Part shown: in pieces, positions 33,318 to 42,888 of the stretch
Position numbering within the stretch: the first letter of the stretch is position 1
Layout of the letters: each line of letters opens with the position of its first letter
Source: Oscillospiraceae bacterium
GTDB taxonomy: Bacteria; Bacillota; Clostridia; Oscillospirales; Ruminococcaceae
NCBI GenBank assembly: GCA_017460835.1
Contig: JAFUAD010000060.1
Coordinates: 60,304-124,303, forward strand
Length of the DNA stretch: 64,000 nucleotides
Reading direction: 5' to 3'
The notes under the pieces: model-generated
Databases searched by the model: none
What the model was told of the DNA's origin: nothing
Seen by the model: only the letters and a program-made list of their open reading frames with translations
Position numbers and translations under genes: made by a program

Positions 33318-34499
33318 ATGGCAAAGAAAGCGAAACAGCAGGGCGGCGCAGTAAAGGAAAAGAAACAGAATATTTACGCTGCGCGCAGTCAGAAAAAGCG
33401 CCGGAGAATTTTGCGGCGCTCGATCATCTTCCTTCTGCTTGTCATGGCGGTGATGGTGCTGTACCGCCGCCGCGATTCGTGGATGCCGGGGCTGGATGCC
33501 TCAGGGCGGCAGTCGCAGCAGCAGGAGGGCAAATTCCCGCTTTATATTCCGGGCAGCTCGGAATACCAGATGGGTGCAGCGGACGGCAAGCTCGTCGTCC
33601 TGACGGACTCCTACCTGAATTTCTATCAGACCGGCGGCGGACAGGTAGCCGCGCGGCAGCATACCTACGGCAGCGCCATGCTGCAAACGGCGGGGAATTA
33701 TGCGCTGGTGTATGAAAACGGCGGCACGCGCTTCCGGCTCGATACACCGGGCAAGGCGGTCTTTGAGAAAACGGTGTCCGACCCGATCATCTTCGGCCGG
33801 GTGTCCGATCAGGGCAAGGTCGCGCTGGTCACGGGCTCAGAGACCTGCGCATGCAGGATGCTGGTGTTCAATGCAAAGGGGCAGCAGCTCTACGCCAGAA
33901 ACTGCGTGGAGGATTTAAGCGATATCTGCTTCCGATCCGACGGCGGCGGATGCTATGCGGTTTCTGTCTTTATGCAGGAGGGGAGCCTGAAATCTGTCGT
34001 AAATTCGTACAGCTTCACCTCAAAAGACGACCTTTGGCACAGTCAGGCACTTGACATGCTCGCCGTTTCGGTATATAATACCAGTGAGGGAAATGCATTT
34101 GTGTTCGGAGATACCCGCTGTGTCTTTCTGGATCGGGACGGCGCAGTTACCGGCAGCTATGAATACCCGAAATCACTCTCGGGCTGTGCATTCCGCGATC
34201 AGACCGCAGTGCTGCTGCTGTCCGATCAGGAGCGCCGCTCAAGCTCGGTCGTGATTCTGGACGGGAGCACGCAGTCGCCGGTCGTCCGCAGCTATGAGAA
34301 AGAGATCAAGGCTGTCGGACTTCTCTCGGACGGTACCATTCTGGTACAGCTTCGCTCGAAGCTGGAGCGGCTTTCGGAAACCGGCAGAGTCTTGGAAGAA
34401 AAAGAGATCTCAGACAGCTACGAAGGGTTCCGGAGTGTCGGGTCGTATATTTTCCTGCACGGCTATCAGCATATCGACCGGACAGAGCTGCACAAATAA
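33318..34499 (+). CDS. DUF5711-like membrane-anchored beta-propeller protein
   Basis: 393 residues: a very basic cytosolic N-terminus (about 1-35), one membrane helix (IIFLLLVMAVMVLY), then an extracellular domain of repeated beta strands spaced like a propeller (VLTDSYLNFY, ALVYENGGTRF, FVFGDTRCVFLDRDG, AVGLLSDGTILV). I place it in the DUF5711 group by architecture and by its neighbour CvpA, but cannot confirm this. Function unknown. It follows truA by 12 bp. Confidence 0.65.
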   Translation: MAKKAKQQGGAVKEKKQNIYAARSQKKRRRILRRSIIFLLLVMAVMVLYRRRDSWMPGLDASGRQSQQQEGKFPLYIPGSSEYQMGAADGKLVVLTDSYLNFYQTGGGQVAARQHTYGSAMLQTAGNYALVYENGGTRFRLDTPGKAVFEKTVSDPIIFGRVSDQGKVALVTGSETCACRMLVFNAKGQQLYARNCVEDLSDICFRSDGGGCYAVSVFMQEGSLKSVVNSYSFTSKDDLWHSQALDMLAVSVYNTSEGNAFVFGDTRCVFLDRDGAVTGSYEYPKSLSGCAFRDQTAVLLLSDQERRSSSVVILDGSTQSPVVRSYEKEIKAVGLLSDGTILVQLRSKLERLSETGRVLEEKEISDSYEGFRSVGSYIFLHGYQHIDRTELHK

Positions 34500-34555
34500 C
34501 AGACAGATGATTATGGGGAACAAAAAAAGGGGCGACTTAGGGAGGATTAAAAAGA

Positions 34556-35467
34556 ATGGTAAGCCATTTCGGGTGGATTTTTGACGTTTGCATCATCGCG
34601 ATTATCGTCTATGTCATTCATTCCAATGCAAAGCGCGGCGCGACAAAGGTTATCGTGCTGAGCATCGGATATATCGTTGCATCCTTTGCAGCATCGCTGG
34701 TCTCAGCCGCCGGCGCGGAGGCTGTGTATCAGTCGATCGCACAGCGGAATACCGTCTCTGCGATCGAAGCTGTGAACGAAAAGGTCGATCTGCCAAAGGC
34801 GTTCAAGGAGACGATCGACAAGGGCAGATACGGCTTTACCAGCAGCGCGCAGGAGATTGGAAGCATCCTGCAATCGGAGGACAGAGCGCATTTCGATTCG
34901 CAGCTTTACGATTATGTGTACGAGCACTGCGGCGCAACGGTCGGGCCGAAATCGGAGTTCCTGAATACGATCCGGGACAGCTTCATCACGGCATACGGCG
35001 ACGCGATGGACAAAAAGCTGCCGGCATATGTCCGCAGCGGCTTTGAGCAGGCCGTGCAGGATGACAGCGAGGTCATGCGGAAGATCGTCACAGCGCAGTT
35101 TGACAGCCGGATGTCCGTCCGCGATAAGGCGACCGAGATCGAGGTGCTGTTTGCAAAGGCCCCGACGGTCGAGGTCATGCGGATGTTCGTCTACCTGATC
35201 CTGTTTTCGATTCTGATGATTCTGGCGGCGGTAATCGCAGCGGTTGCGGAAAACCGCCTGTTCCTCAATCTGACGAAGGCGAAAGAACGGTTCTTCGGCG
35301 GCGTGCTCGGCCTGCTGGAGGTTGTCGCGATGCTGGTGCTGTTCACGATTCTGGTGCGGCTGCTGGTGCTGATCGGCGGCGGCGATTTCCTGTGCTTCAG
35401 CGACAAGGCGATCAGTAATTCGTTCCTGTTCCGCATGCTTTATGACAATATCCCCGCAATGCTCTGA
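34556..35467 (+). CDS. CvpA-like membrane protein
   Basis: 303 residues. A membrane helix at the N-terminus with GWIFDVCIIAIIVYVIHSN, a long extracellular middle (about 55-220), and two or three C-terminal helices (ILFSILMILAAVIAAVAENR and the GVLGLLEVVAMLVLF region, as in CvpA). CvpA proteins affect colicin V secretion in E. coli and envelope processes elsewhere. The large soluble middle is longer than in ordinary CvpA. AGGGAGG precedes the ATG. Confidence 0.65.
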   Translation: MVSHFGWIFDVCIIAIIVYVIHSNAKRGATKVIVLSIGYIVASFAASLVSAAGAEAVYQSIAQRNTVSAIEAVNEKVDLPKAFKETIDKGRYGFTSSAQEIGSILQSEDRAHFDSQLYDYVYEHCGATVGPKSEFLNTIRDSFITAYGDAMDKKLPAYVRSGFEQAVQDDSEVMRKIVTAQFDSRMSVRDKATEIEVLFAKAPTVEVMRMFVYLILFSILMILAAVIAAVAENRLFLNLTKAKERFFGGVLGLLEVVAMLVLFTILVRLLVLIGGGDFLCFSDKAISNSFLFRMLYDNIPAML

Positions 35468-35513
35468 GCGCCCGGCTTTGCGCATTGCTCCCGTAAAAAG
35501 AGAGAAACAGTCA

Positions 35514-35529
35514 GGCGGAGCGATCCGCC
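35514..35529 (+). other. Hairpin in the clpC-like leader
   Basis: GGCGGA and TCCGCC enclose a GCGA tetraloop of the stable GNRA type, directly before the GGAAGGG ribosome site of the clpC-like gene. It may modulate translation. No CtsR box was seen nearby. Confidence 0.45.
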
Positions 35530-35547
35530 GGAAGGGAAACATAATAC

Positions 35548-37899
35548 ATGGTTTTATGCAGTAATTGTAAGAAACGGCCTGCCGTGGTGTTTATTACCTC
35601 CATGCACGGCTCCGAGAAGAAAAATGAGGGCTTCTGCCTTGTCTGCGCCAAAAAGCTCAATATCCCGCAGGTCGCGGAATATATGGAGCATATCGGCATT
35701 TCGGATGAAGATATCGAAATGATGAGCGATCAGATGATGGATCTGATGGAGGACGAGAATTTTGAAATGGGCGGCGCGAGCACGCTTCCCGGATTTATCC
35801 AGCGCCTCTTTACCGACCGTCCGGTCAATGACAAGGGCACACCGGAGGAGCAGCCGGAGGAACAGCCGCCGCGCCCTGTGAATGCCGCCCCGAAGCGCAA
35901 TGACAAGCCGCAGGATGCGGGCAGGAATGAACGGAAGAAAAGACCTGAGAAGCAGAAGGAGCCGAAATACCTCGGCAGCTATTGCACCAACCTCAGCAGA
36001 AAGGCAGAGGAGGGCAAGATGGACGGCGTGGTCGGCCGGGATACCGAGATCGCGCGCGTGATTCAGATTCTCTCCCGCCGCCAGAAGAACAACCCCTGCC
36101 TGATCGGTGAGCCGGGCGTCGGAAAGACCGCCGTAGCCGAAGGCATCGCGCAGCGCATCGCATCGGGCGATGTGCCCTTCCACCTGAAGGATAAGAAGCT
36201 CTATTTGCTGGATATGACCGCACTGGTCGCCGGCACGCAGTTCCGCGGACAGTTTGAGAGCCGCGTCAAGGGGCTGATCGAGGAGGTCAAGGAGCAGGGG
36301 AATGTCATCCTGTTCATCGACGAGATTCACAGTCTGGTCGGCGCGGGCGATTCCGAGGGCTCGATGAATGCCGCGAATATCCTGAAGCCGGCGCTCTCGC
36401 GCGGCGAGGTGCAGGTCATCGGCGCGACGACCTTTACCGAATACCGCAAATATATCGAAAAGGACGGCGCACTCGAACGCCGCTTCCAGCCGGTCAAGGT
36501 CGATGAACCGACCGTCGCCGAAACGGTTGAGATTTTGAAGGGCGTCGCGAAATACTACGAGGAATTCCACCGCGTCAGCATTTCGCCCGCAATGCTGCAT
36601 CTGTGTGCCGTGCTCTCCGAGCGCTATATCACAGACCGCTTCCTGCCCGATAAGGCGATCGACCTGCTCGACGAGAGCTGTGCATTTGTCAGCATCCGGC
36701 ACCCGGAGCTCAATGAGCTGGAGCAGCTTGAGACGCAGATCGCGGATAAGGAGGAGGAGGTCGAGGAGATCGAATCCGACAGCAACCCCGATTATCAGCG
36801 CCTCCAGGAGCGCAAGGGCGAACTCATCCGCCTGAAGGCAAGGCAGCAGGAGCTGACCGAGCATCCGGTATCGGTCTCGGTATCCGCCGGCGATCTGGCA
36901 CATGTCATCGAGATCTGGACGGGAATCCCCGCAAACAAGATCGAGGAAACCGAATATGCGAAGTTGCGCGATCTCGAATCGCATCTGAAGGAGCATATCA
37001 TCGGACAGGACGAGGCAATCAGCGCACTTGCCCGCGCGATCAAGCGCAGCAGAGTGCAGATGACCGAGCGCCGCAGACCGGCATCGTTCATCTTTGTCGG
37101 CCCGACCGGCGTCGGAAAGACCGAGCTTGTGAAGGTGCTCTCGAATGAGCTGTTTGATTCGACCGAGCCGCTGATCCGGCTTGACATGACCGAATACATG
37201 GAGAAGCACGCCGTCTCCAGAATGATCGGCTCGCCGCCCGGATATGTCGGCTATGACGAAGCCGGCCAGCTTACCGAAAAGGTGCGCCGCCGGCCGTATT
37301 CCGTGATTCTGTTCGATGAGATCGAGAAGGCGCATCCGGACGTCATGAACCTGCTGCTGCAAATTCTCGACGAGGGCAGGATCGACGACGCACAGGGCAG
37401 AACCGTCAATTTCGAGAATACGATTATTGTGATGACCTCCAACGCCGGCAGCACCGACAAGACAACCGGTGTCGGCTTCAACCGGACGGAGGAGGAGATT
37501 TCCTCCGAGAAGGCGCTGAAGGCGCTCAAGGATTTCCTGCGCCCGGAATTCGTCGGCAGAGTGGATGAGATCATCGTATTCAAGCCGCTGTCGAAGGAGA
37601 ATTATGCGGAAATCGCCGGACTGATGCTGAAGGAGACCGCCGCGGCGCTTTCCGAGCGCGGCATTTCGCTTGACTGGGACGATGCGGCGCTGAAGATCGT
37701 TGCGGAGAAATCGCACGGCCACCGTTACGGTGCGCGTGATATCCGGCGTGTGCTGCGCGACGAGGTTGAGGACGCGATCGCGGGCCTGATCGTCGATGCA
37801 GAGAAGCCGGTGACGGCAATCCGCATCCGCGGAACGGAGACCGGCATTCAGGTGACCGGGGATGCACCGCAGGAAGCGGCGGAACCCGCAGAGGAATAA
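35548..37899 (+). CDS. ClpC-like AAA+ unfoldase with N-terminal zinc finger
   Basis: 783 residues. Instead of the Clp-N domain the protein begins with a four-cysteine zinc finger (Cys4, Cys7, Cys30, Cys33), like the one in McsA. A disordered Glu/Pro/Lys linker (about 90-140) follows. AAA domain 1 has GEPGVGKT (near 187) and LFIDEIHSL; a short helical UVR-like insert (about 390-440) follows; AAA domain 2 has GPTGVGKTE (near 520) and [12 protein letters not shown]. The tripeptide VGF (near 641) sits where the ClpP-contact loop is in ClpC, so it probably feeds ClpP. It ends a plus-strand run and is followed by a bidirectional terminator. Confidence 0.9.
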   Translation: MVLCSNCKKRPAVVFITSMHGSEKKNEGFCLVCAKKLNIPQVAEYMEHIGISDEDIEMMSDQMMDLMEDENFEMGGASTLPGFIQRLFTDRPVNDKGTPEEQPEEQPPRPVNAAPKRNDKPQDAGRNERKKRPEKQKEPKYLGSYCTNLSRKAEEGKMDGVVGRDTEIARVIQILSRRQKNNPCLIGEPGVGKTAVAEGIAQRIASGDVPFHLKDKKLYLLDMTALVAGTQFRGQFESRVKGLIEEVKEQGNVILFIDEIHSLVGAGDSEGSMNAANILKPALSRGEVQVIGATTFTEYRKYIEKDGALERRFQPVKVDEPTVAETVEILKGVAKYYEEFHRVSISPAMLHLCAVLSERYITDRFLPDKAIDLLDESCAFVSIRHPELNELEQLETQIADKEEEVEEIESDSNPDYQRLQERKGELIRLKARQQELTEHPVSVSVSAGDLAHVIEIWTGIPANKIEETEYAKLRDLESHLKEHIIGQDEAISALARAIKRSRVQMTERRRPASFIFVGPTGVGKTELVKVLSNELFDSTEPLIRLDMTEYMEKHAVSRMIGSPPGYVGYDEAGQLTEKVRRRPYSVILFDEIEKAHPDVMNLLLQILDEGRIDDAQGRTVNFENTIIVMTSNAGSTDKTTGVGFNRTEEEISSEKALKALKDFLRPEFVGRVDEIIVFKPLSKENYAEIAGLMLKETAAALSERGISLDWDDAALKIVAEKSHGHRYGARDIRRVLRDEVEDAIAGLIVDAEKPVTAIRIRGTETGIQVTGDAPQEAAEPAEE

Positions 37900-37905
37900 A
37901 AAAGC

Positions 37906-37936
37906 TGAGGGGAAGGATGCAGAATCCTTCCCCTCA
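37906..37936. terminator. Bidirectional terminator between clpC-like and ABC genes
   Basis: TGAGGGGAAGGAT (37906-37918) pairs perfectly with ATCCTTCCCCTCA (37924-37936). Preceding AAAAAA serves the minus-strand transcript as a U tract; the genes converge here. Confidence 0.85.
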
Positions 37937-37940
37937 TGTG

Positions 37941-38621
37941 TTACCCGACATCTTCCAGCTTATGGTTGTTCAGCCGGACGATTCTGTTTCCGTAGGCGGC
38001 GCATTCATCGGAGTGCGTGACCTGCAAAATGGTAATGCCCTTTTCCTGATTGAGCCGCTGAAAGAGCTGCATGATCTCGCTGCCGGCGGCCTTGTCGAGG
38101 TTGCCGGTCGGCTCATCCGCGAGCAAAATCTCCGGCTCAGAGAGCACCGCGCGCGCAATGGAGCAGCGCTGCTGCTGCCCGCCGGAGAGCTGTGCCGGAT
38201 AGCTCTCCCGCTTCCCGGAAAGCCCGGTCAGCTCCAGCAGATCGCTGAGCTTTTCTTTATAGTCCTTCACCTTTCTGCCGGAGAGCTCGATCGGCAGCAG
38301 GATATTTTCCTCGACGGTCAGATTTGCGACGAGATTGTAAAACTGGAACACATAGCTGAGCTGCGCCGAGCGGATCTCCGAGAGCTGCCTGTCATTCATG
38401 CCGCTGATATTTTTCCCGCCGATGCAGATTTCCCCGGAAAAATCGCGGTCAAGCCCGCCGATCAGGTACAGCAGCGTCGATTTTCCGCTGCCCGAGGCGC
38501 CCGTCAGCGAGACGAAGCTGCCCTTTTCGATCTGAAGCGACGCGCCGTCAAAGATCAGCGCCTCATTTTCGCCGGAGCCGAATTTCTTGTTCAGATTGCT
38601 GATTTCAATTACATTGCGCAT
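37941..38621 (-). CDS. ABC transporter ATPase (LolD/MacB type)
   Basis: 226 residues: Walker A GASGSGKSTLLYLIGGLD, the FQFYNLVANLTVEENI Q-loop, signature LSGGQQQRCSIARA and Walker B ILLADEPTGNLD. The form GGLD and NLTVEEN are typical of MacB/LolD/YknY ATPases. Its partner is the FtsX-like permease 15 bp upstream. Such pairs export peptides or lipoproteins or act in sensing antimicrobial peptides. Confidence 0.92.
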   Translation of the reverse strand: MRNVIEISNLNKKFGSGENEALIFDGASLQIEKGSFVSLTGASGSGKSTLLYLIGGLDRDFSGEICIGGKNISGMNDRQLSEIRSAQLSYVFQFYNLVANLTVEENILLPIELSGRKVKDYKEKLSDLLELTGLSGKRESYPAQLSGGQQQRCSIARAVLSEPEILLADEPTGNLDKAAGSEIMQLFQRLNQEKGITILQVTHSDECAAYGNRIVRLNNHKLEDVG

Positions 38622-38636
38622 GGTCTGTTCCTCCGT

Positions 38637-41069
38637 TTATTCGTATTTCAGCTCTGCGGCTGTGTTCATTTTTCTTAGGGAGAGCATCGGCCTGACCGCG
38701 GAAAGCAGCAGCACCGCGACGATGATGCCGATGAAGGTGAGTGTTCTCGGCAGATCAAACATGATCTCGATGCCCATGCCGAGCGCAGACATTGCCGTCC
38801 GGATCAGCGCCGTGAGGAGTACCCCGTTCAGCAGCGCGAGAGCGGCGGCAATCAGCGCAGAAAAGAGCGTTTCGAGCAAAATCAGCCTGCACAGCTTTCG
38901 CTTGTTAGCCGCAACGGAATGCAGCACCGCATATTTGCGCTTTGCCTGCTCAAAGCCGATGATCGCATTGCTGACTGCGCCGAGCACCGCCAGCACGCAT
39001 CCGATCGCCGTGATCGAGTAGAGCACGGTCATCAGGCTTGCGCTGTTCTCGTCATTTTCGCGGATGACTTCTTCAACCGATGTGATCTCGGCATAGCGGT
39101 CGGCCTTTTCGAGCGCAGTGCGGACAGTTTTGATATCCTCCGGCTTTGCGAGCATGATAAAGGTATTGTTGACCCAGTCGCCGAGGTGCGCCTTGAACCA
39201 TTCCGTGCTGACGACGATCGTCTCATTGTAATGATCCGTGGTATTGCAGAGCCCCTTGACCTTCATCTCATAGGGCGCACTGTAAACCGGATTGCCGTTT
39301 TCGTCGATGTCATAGCTTTCGCAGTCCTCCAGCCGGACGGTATCGCCGGCCTTGATGCCGAGGCGCTTTGCAAAGGAGGCGCCGATGTAGATTTCATTTT
39401 CCGCCGGTTTCTCTCCGAGCCCGCGGATGCTGGGAAAGAGCTTGAATTCGCCGTATCCTGCAATGCAGATATTGCGCTTTTTGTTGTCATTGATCTTGAA
39501 TGCGCCGTAATAATTGAACAGATTTTCATGCGCGGTGATTTCCGGCCTGTTCATGAATTCCTCGGTTTTTTCCTCGGTCATGCCCGCGTCGATTCTCGCA
39601 TCGAAATGGTAGATGTCCGCATGATAGATCCGGTTGATCGACGCAGAAACGATGAAGATCGCAGCGGTGATGGAAAGCGCCGCAAAGGTGAGCTGCGTCC
39701 CGGCAACGGTGCTTTTCTTGTGCGAGAGCTCCTTTGCCGCGAGCTTTGCGCAGGGCATGTGCAGCGCCTGGAACAGCTTCGCGAGCGCCGCAGAGAGCAG
39801 CCGCAGCACTATCGGCAGCATCATGACCGCGCCGACGCAGATCAGCGTGATCGCGGCGATGCTCAGGAGAATATCCTCTGTCAGCATGCCGACGGTGACG
39901 CCCGCCGCGAACAGCACCGTGCCGATGATGACCCGCGGAATGCGCAGCACATAGCTGGTATCGCGCGAGGAGAAGATGATATCGCGGACCGGCGTCCGGA
40001 CGGCCTTGAGGAGCGCGCCCGACTGACAGATCAGCTGAATCACGACGGTCATGATGACCGCCGAGAGGTAGAGCAGCAGGGGGACATGCCAGCCGTCCCA
40101 GTTCGAGCCGAACATGGCGGAGATCGCGAGGTTTCCGAGCAGCGCAAACCCGATACATCCGATCACGCCGCCGATCAGCCCGTAGACCGTGCTCTCGGCC
40201 AGCAGAACCCGCGAGGTTTTCGCGATGCTTCCGCCGAGGCTGCGCAGCGTACCGATGACCGAAAGCCGCTCGTTCGCGATGTGCCGGGACATGGAAAAGG
40301 TCAGGAACAGCGTCAGCAGCAGGATGACCGCGAAGATCAGGTAGAACACCATCGTCTCATTGTCGAGCTCCGCGAGCATCTCATCGGTCAGCACCGGCGA
40401 AAAGATGTAGCTCTGCCCGCTGTATTTCGCGGTCAGATCCGCCGCGAGCTGGTTCACATCGGTTTCATCGGGGACATTCGCATACGCCGCCGAATACCCG
40501 GTACCGGCAGCACCGGAGAGGGCTTTGACGGTATCGAGCCCTGCGTAGAACGTCTTTGTATTCCGCCGCAGATACTTGTCGTCGGAGATGCTTGTGACCT
40601 TCAGCGTCACGGAGGCTTCATCGCCCTCGAGCGTCACGGTGCTGCCCGCCGAAAGCCCCCATTGCTGCGCGATTTTTTCGGGGATGATGAGCCCGTCCGT
40701 CTGCGCGTATTCGCTGTCGGTGATATTCGCCTTTTTTGCGGCGGCGGTATCAAAATAGGTCACTCTGACCGCATACTCGCCGTTCGGCGTTTCGGCGGTT
40801 GCAGAAGCATTTGCGACATACAGAATCTGCGTGCCGTCCGGGAAATCCGCCGCATTGAGGTCAAGATTTTTCTCTGAGTCGATGATCATGAGCTCCGCGC
40901 CGCCGTATGCATTGAGCAGAACCCGGCGGAGCTCCTGCTCCGGCGCCTTCCGTCCGGCAACGCAGAACAGCATGGCGAATGCGGAGGCTGCGAGCGCAAT
41001 GATAATCGCGAAGGAACGGAACGGTTTTCCGAAGATATTGCGCCGGGTCAGCCTGCTGAGAATTGACAT
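38637..41069 (-). CDS. FtsX-like ABC permease
   Basis: 810 residues from the ATG at 41069 (MSILSRLTRRNIF), with AAAGGACAG upstream. One N-terminal helix, a large extracellular MacB-type domain (about 45-240), three helices, a second extracellular domain and three final helices (the FtsX fold twice, as in ten-helix permeases). Partner of the adjacent ATPase. Substrate unknown; no two-component system lies next to it. Confidence 0.9.
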   Translation of the reverse strand: MSILSRLTRRNIFGKPFRSFAIIIALAASAFAMLFCVAGRKAPEQELRRVLLNAYGGAELMIIDSEKNLDLNAADFPDGTQILYVANASATAETPNGEYAVRVTYFDTAAAKKANITDSEYAQTDGLIIPEKIAQQWGLSAGSTVTLEGDEASVTLKVTSISDDKYLRRNTKTFYAGLDTVKALSGAAGTGYSAAYANVPDETDVNQLAADLTAKYSGQSYIFSPVLTDEMLAELDNETMVFYLIFAVILLLTLFLTFSMSRHIANERLSVIGTLRSLGGSIAKTSRVLLAESTVYGLIGGVIGCIGFALLGNLAISAMFGSNWDGWHVPLLLYLSAVIMTVVIQLICQSGALLKAVRTPVRDIIFSSRDTSYVLRIPRVIIGTVLFAAGVTVGMLTEDILLSIAAITLICVGAVMMLPIVLRLLSAALAKLFQALHMPCAKLAAKELSHKKSTVAGTQLTFAALSITAAIFIVSASINRIYHADIYHFDARIDAGMTEEKTEEFMNRPEITAHENLFNYYGAFKINDNKKRNICIAGYGEFKLFPSIRGLGEKPAENEIYIGASFAKRLGIKAGDTVRLEDCESYDIDENGNPVYSAPYEMKVKGLCNTTDHYNETIVVSTEWFKAHLGDWVNNTFIMLAKPEDIKTVRTALEKADRYAEITSVEEVIRENDENSASLMTVLYSITAIGCVLAVLGAVSNAIIGFEQAKRKYAVLHSVAANKRKLCRLILLETLFSALIAAALALLNGVLLTALIRTAMSALGMGIEIMFDLPRTLTFIGIIVAVLLLSAVRPMLSLRKMNTAAELKYE

Positions 41070-41099
41070 AGAATCTGTCCTTTCATGATGATATACGCT

Positions 41100-41128
41100 A
41101 TTATAACATATTATAATGAAAAACGCAA
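41100..41128 (-). promoter_or_regulatory. Promoter of the MacB-type transporter
   Basis: TTGCGT (41123-41128) and TATAAT (41100-41105) on the minus strand, 17 bp apart. Confidence 0.75.
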
Positions 41129-41194
41129 TGGGAAATCGGCGGTATTTGCGGTGCATCTGAAAAGATTCAAAACTCGGCGCGAGTACCCATTTTG

Positions 41195-41358
41195 AAAGTT
41201 TCGCTCAAGCCTTTTCAAAGGCTTGCGGAGTCCAGAGGCAGAGCCTCTGGTCGCTGCCCGCAGGCAGCGAAACTCCCCTAGCGTGCAAAGAGCTCGGCGG
41301 GCTTGGGGACCTGCGATAGAGGTCCCCATTCCAAAATAGCATCCGCGCAGCGGATACT
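41195..41358 (+). repeat. Structured intergenic element, copy 2
   Basis: Second full copy of the element at 14953. Hairpins: HP1 41206-41225, HP2 41232-41250, HP3 41251-41270, then HP4 and HP5 (ATCCGC/GCGGAT) followed by ACTTCTTTTTT, which resembles a weak terminator. Compared with copy 1, HP1 has five and HP3 three base pairs exchanged on both arms, with pairing kept throughout. Here too a plus-strand gene follows, with its own promoter about 70 bp downstream. Confidence 0.85.
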
Positions 41359-41425
41359 TCTTTTTTAATATGTTTTAATATGTCGTTTCGTCATACTATC
41401 GGCAAAATCTGTATCATCTTGCGAT

Positions 41426-41454
41426 TTGCAATCTCCCGCAATCTGTGGTATAAT
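41426..41454 (+). promoter_or_regulatory. Promoter of the GNAT gene at 41487
   Basis: TTGCAA (41426-41431) and TATAAT (41449-41454) with a 17-bp spacer and extended -10 TGG; GAGGGAGG lies before the ATG. Confidence 0.8.
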
Positions 41455-41486
41455 ACCGGTATCAGAATGAGAGGGAGGCTGAGACG

Positions 41487-42236
41487 ATGGAACAGCTCAG
41501 GCAGGCGGCATACCGGGAGGCAGTGCGGCTGATCGACCCGGAAAGCTGCGGCGCGGTCTATCCGCTGTCCGTTGCGCAGGGGTATCAGAGCGGCGGGATG
41601 GTGCGGGTCGGGCGCGCGCTGCTGATCCGGCATTATGCAGGCTTTGCGTTTTTGTACGGCGTCTGCGATCCGCAAGCGCTGCACGAGGTCTATGCAGAGT
41701 TCCTTTGCCGATCTGACATAGACAGGCGGTTTATCCTGTTTGCGCCCGATGAGGAAACGGCGGCATTTTTCCGCAGGAAGCCGGATTGCGTCTCCGGCAG
41801 GCGCCTTTTTTTCACCTATCAGGGGGATTGCCCTGCAGCGCCGGCGCTTCCGGAGCCTTTGCAGTGCCGCAGGATCGACAGCGCCCTGCTGCCGCAGCTT
41901 CACGGGCATGTGACCCCGCGCTTTTCATGGGAGGACGACGCCGCATTTCTGGAAAAGGGCATCGGGTACTGTCTGACCTGCGGCGAAGCGCCTGCGGCAT
42001 GGAGCTTTTCTGCGGCGCTCAGCGATACCGAGGCCGATATCGGGATTGAGACCGCCGAGCCATACCGGAGAAGGGGATATGCAGAGATTGCGGCGCAGGC
42101 AGCGGTTCGGGCGAGTATGCAGCGGGGCAGGTGTCCGGTCTGGGCATGCAATGCAGAAAACACGGCATCGCGCCGCCTCGCGGAAAAGCTGGGCTTTGTG
42201 CTCGCCGGGGAATGCACCACGATCAAAAGACGCTGA
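41487..42236 (+). CDS. GNAT-family acetyltransferase, two-domain
   Basis: 249 residues. The C-terminal half holds the acetyl-CoA motif AEPYRRRGYAEIAAQAAV and ends with ASRRLAEKLGFVLAGE. The N-terminal 130 residues are a degenerate GNAT-like domain (FILFAPDEETAAFF). The pattern is that of the GNAT proteins often annotated next to stress genes; substrate unknown. It has its own promoter and no partner gene. Confidence 0.8.
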   Translation: MEQLRQAAYREAVRLIDPESCGAVYPLSVAQGYQSGGMVRVGRALLIRHYAGFAFLYGVCDPQALHEVYAEFLCRSDIDRRFILFAPDEETAAFFRRKPDCVSGRRLFFTYQGDCPAAPALPEPLQCRRIDSALLPQLHGHVTPRFSWEDDAAFLEKGIGYCLTCGEAPAAWSFSAALSDTEADIGIETAEPYRRRGYAEIAAQAAVRASMQRGRCPVWACNAENTASRRLAEKLGFVLAGECTTIKRR

Positions 42237-42262
42237 TCCGATTCCATTATGCATTTATTCCG

Positions 42263-42320
42263 GAAGTGACTTTTTCGGGGCATTGAGCTGTCTCTGAAGT
42301 TTTTGGCCGGGCTTTTTTGA
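42263..42320 (+). repeat. Fragment of the structured intergenic element
   Basis: GTGACTTTTTCGGGG matches GTGGCTTTTTCGGGG near 14906, and the block at 42290-42320 matches 14947-14977 with few changes (both contain AAGTTTTTGG and GCTTTTTT). The match stops within HP1, where the sequence changes to an AT-rich segment leading into the gene at 42380. It looks like a truncated copy. Confidence 0.6.
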
Positions 42321-42379
42321 AGTTCCTTTTAGGAATTGTGTTGCCTAAAGATAAACCTGTTACAAGGGAGGTGTAATCA

Positions 42380-42721
42380 GTGAGAGATATGATTGCTGAA
42401 TTGGTCAGACTTGGAAAAATCCCAAACAACGGCGATATTTCAGATGAGCTTTTCAGAAAGTATGATAGGTTAATCGAGAAAGCCGAGCCGCTTACATATG
42501 ATGAGGCAGAAATTTTAATCGTATTATTTTCTGATGATTGTTTATTATCTGATCAATGCTTTTATTTGAATGAACAATTGTTTATGCTGATTGAGAGCGT
42601 TGATTTTCAGGATATTGACAGATATCAAAAACTGATATCAAAATGCAGCAGCAAGTATTACAAAGAATTATTTGAAGCAAGACTTAACAACTATATTCAA
42701 TATCTAAAGGATAGATCATGA
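42380..42721 (+). CDS. AT-rich orphan gene, hypothetical
   Basis: 113 residues, all helical by appearance (MIAELVRLGKIPNNGDISDELF at the start read in parts, KYDRLIEKAEPLTYDEAEILI later), acidic, no signal peptide. The GTG start has a very good GGGAGGTG site. Base composition and codon use (TTA, AAT, AGA) are far more AT-rich than anything around it, which points to recent transfer. Size and acidity would suit an immunity-type protein, but no toxin gene is present and no family was recognised. Confidence 0.65.
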   Translation: MRDMIAELVRLGKIPNNGDISDELFRKYDRLIEKAEPLTYDEAEILIVLFSDDCLLSDQCFYLNEQLFMLIESVDFQDIDRYQKLISKCSSKYYKELFEARLNNYIQYLKDRS

Positions 42722-42823
42722 TTCCGCACAGGCACACTTTTATGAAATGAGAGCTTTCAAAAAAACCGCGGGGCCGAGGGGCATTGCCCCGGAAATTTTC
42801 ATCATTCTTTTATCTATCTCCCA

Positions 42824-42852
42824 TTGCAAAAAACTGCATAACATGTTATAAT
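42824..42852 (+). promoter_or_regulatory. Promoter of the yunG-like/flavodoxin pair
   Basis: TTGCAA (42824-42829) and TATAAT (42847-42852), 17-bp spacer, extended -10 TGT. Just upstream (about 42762-42790) is a GC-rich inverted repeat (CGGGGC/GCCCCG) that may terminate the AT-rich gene. Confidence 0.78.
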
Positions 42853-42888
42853 AGATCATCGGCCGGATTCGGCCGGCAGGAGGTGCAT

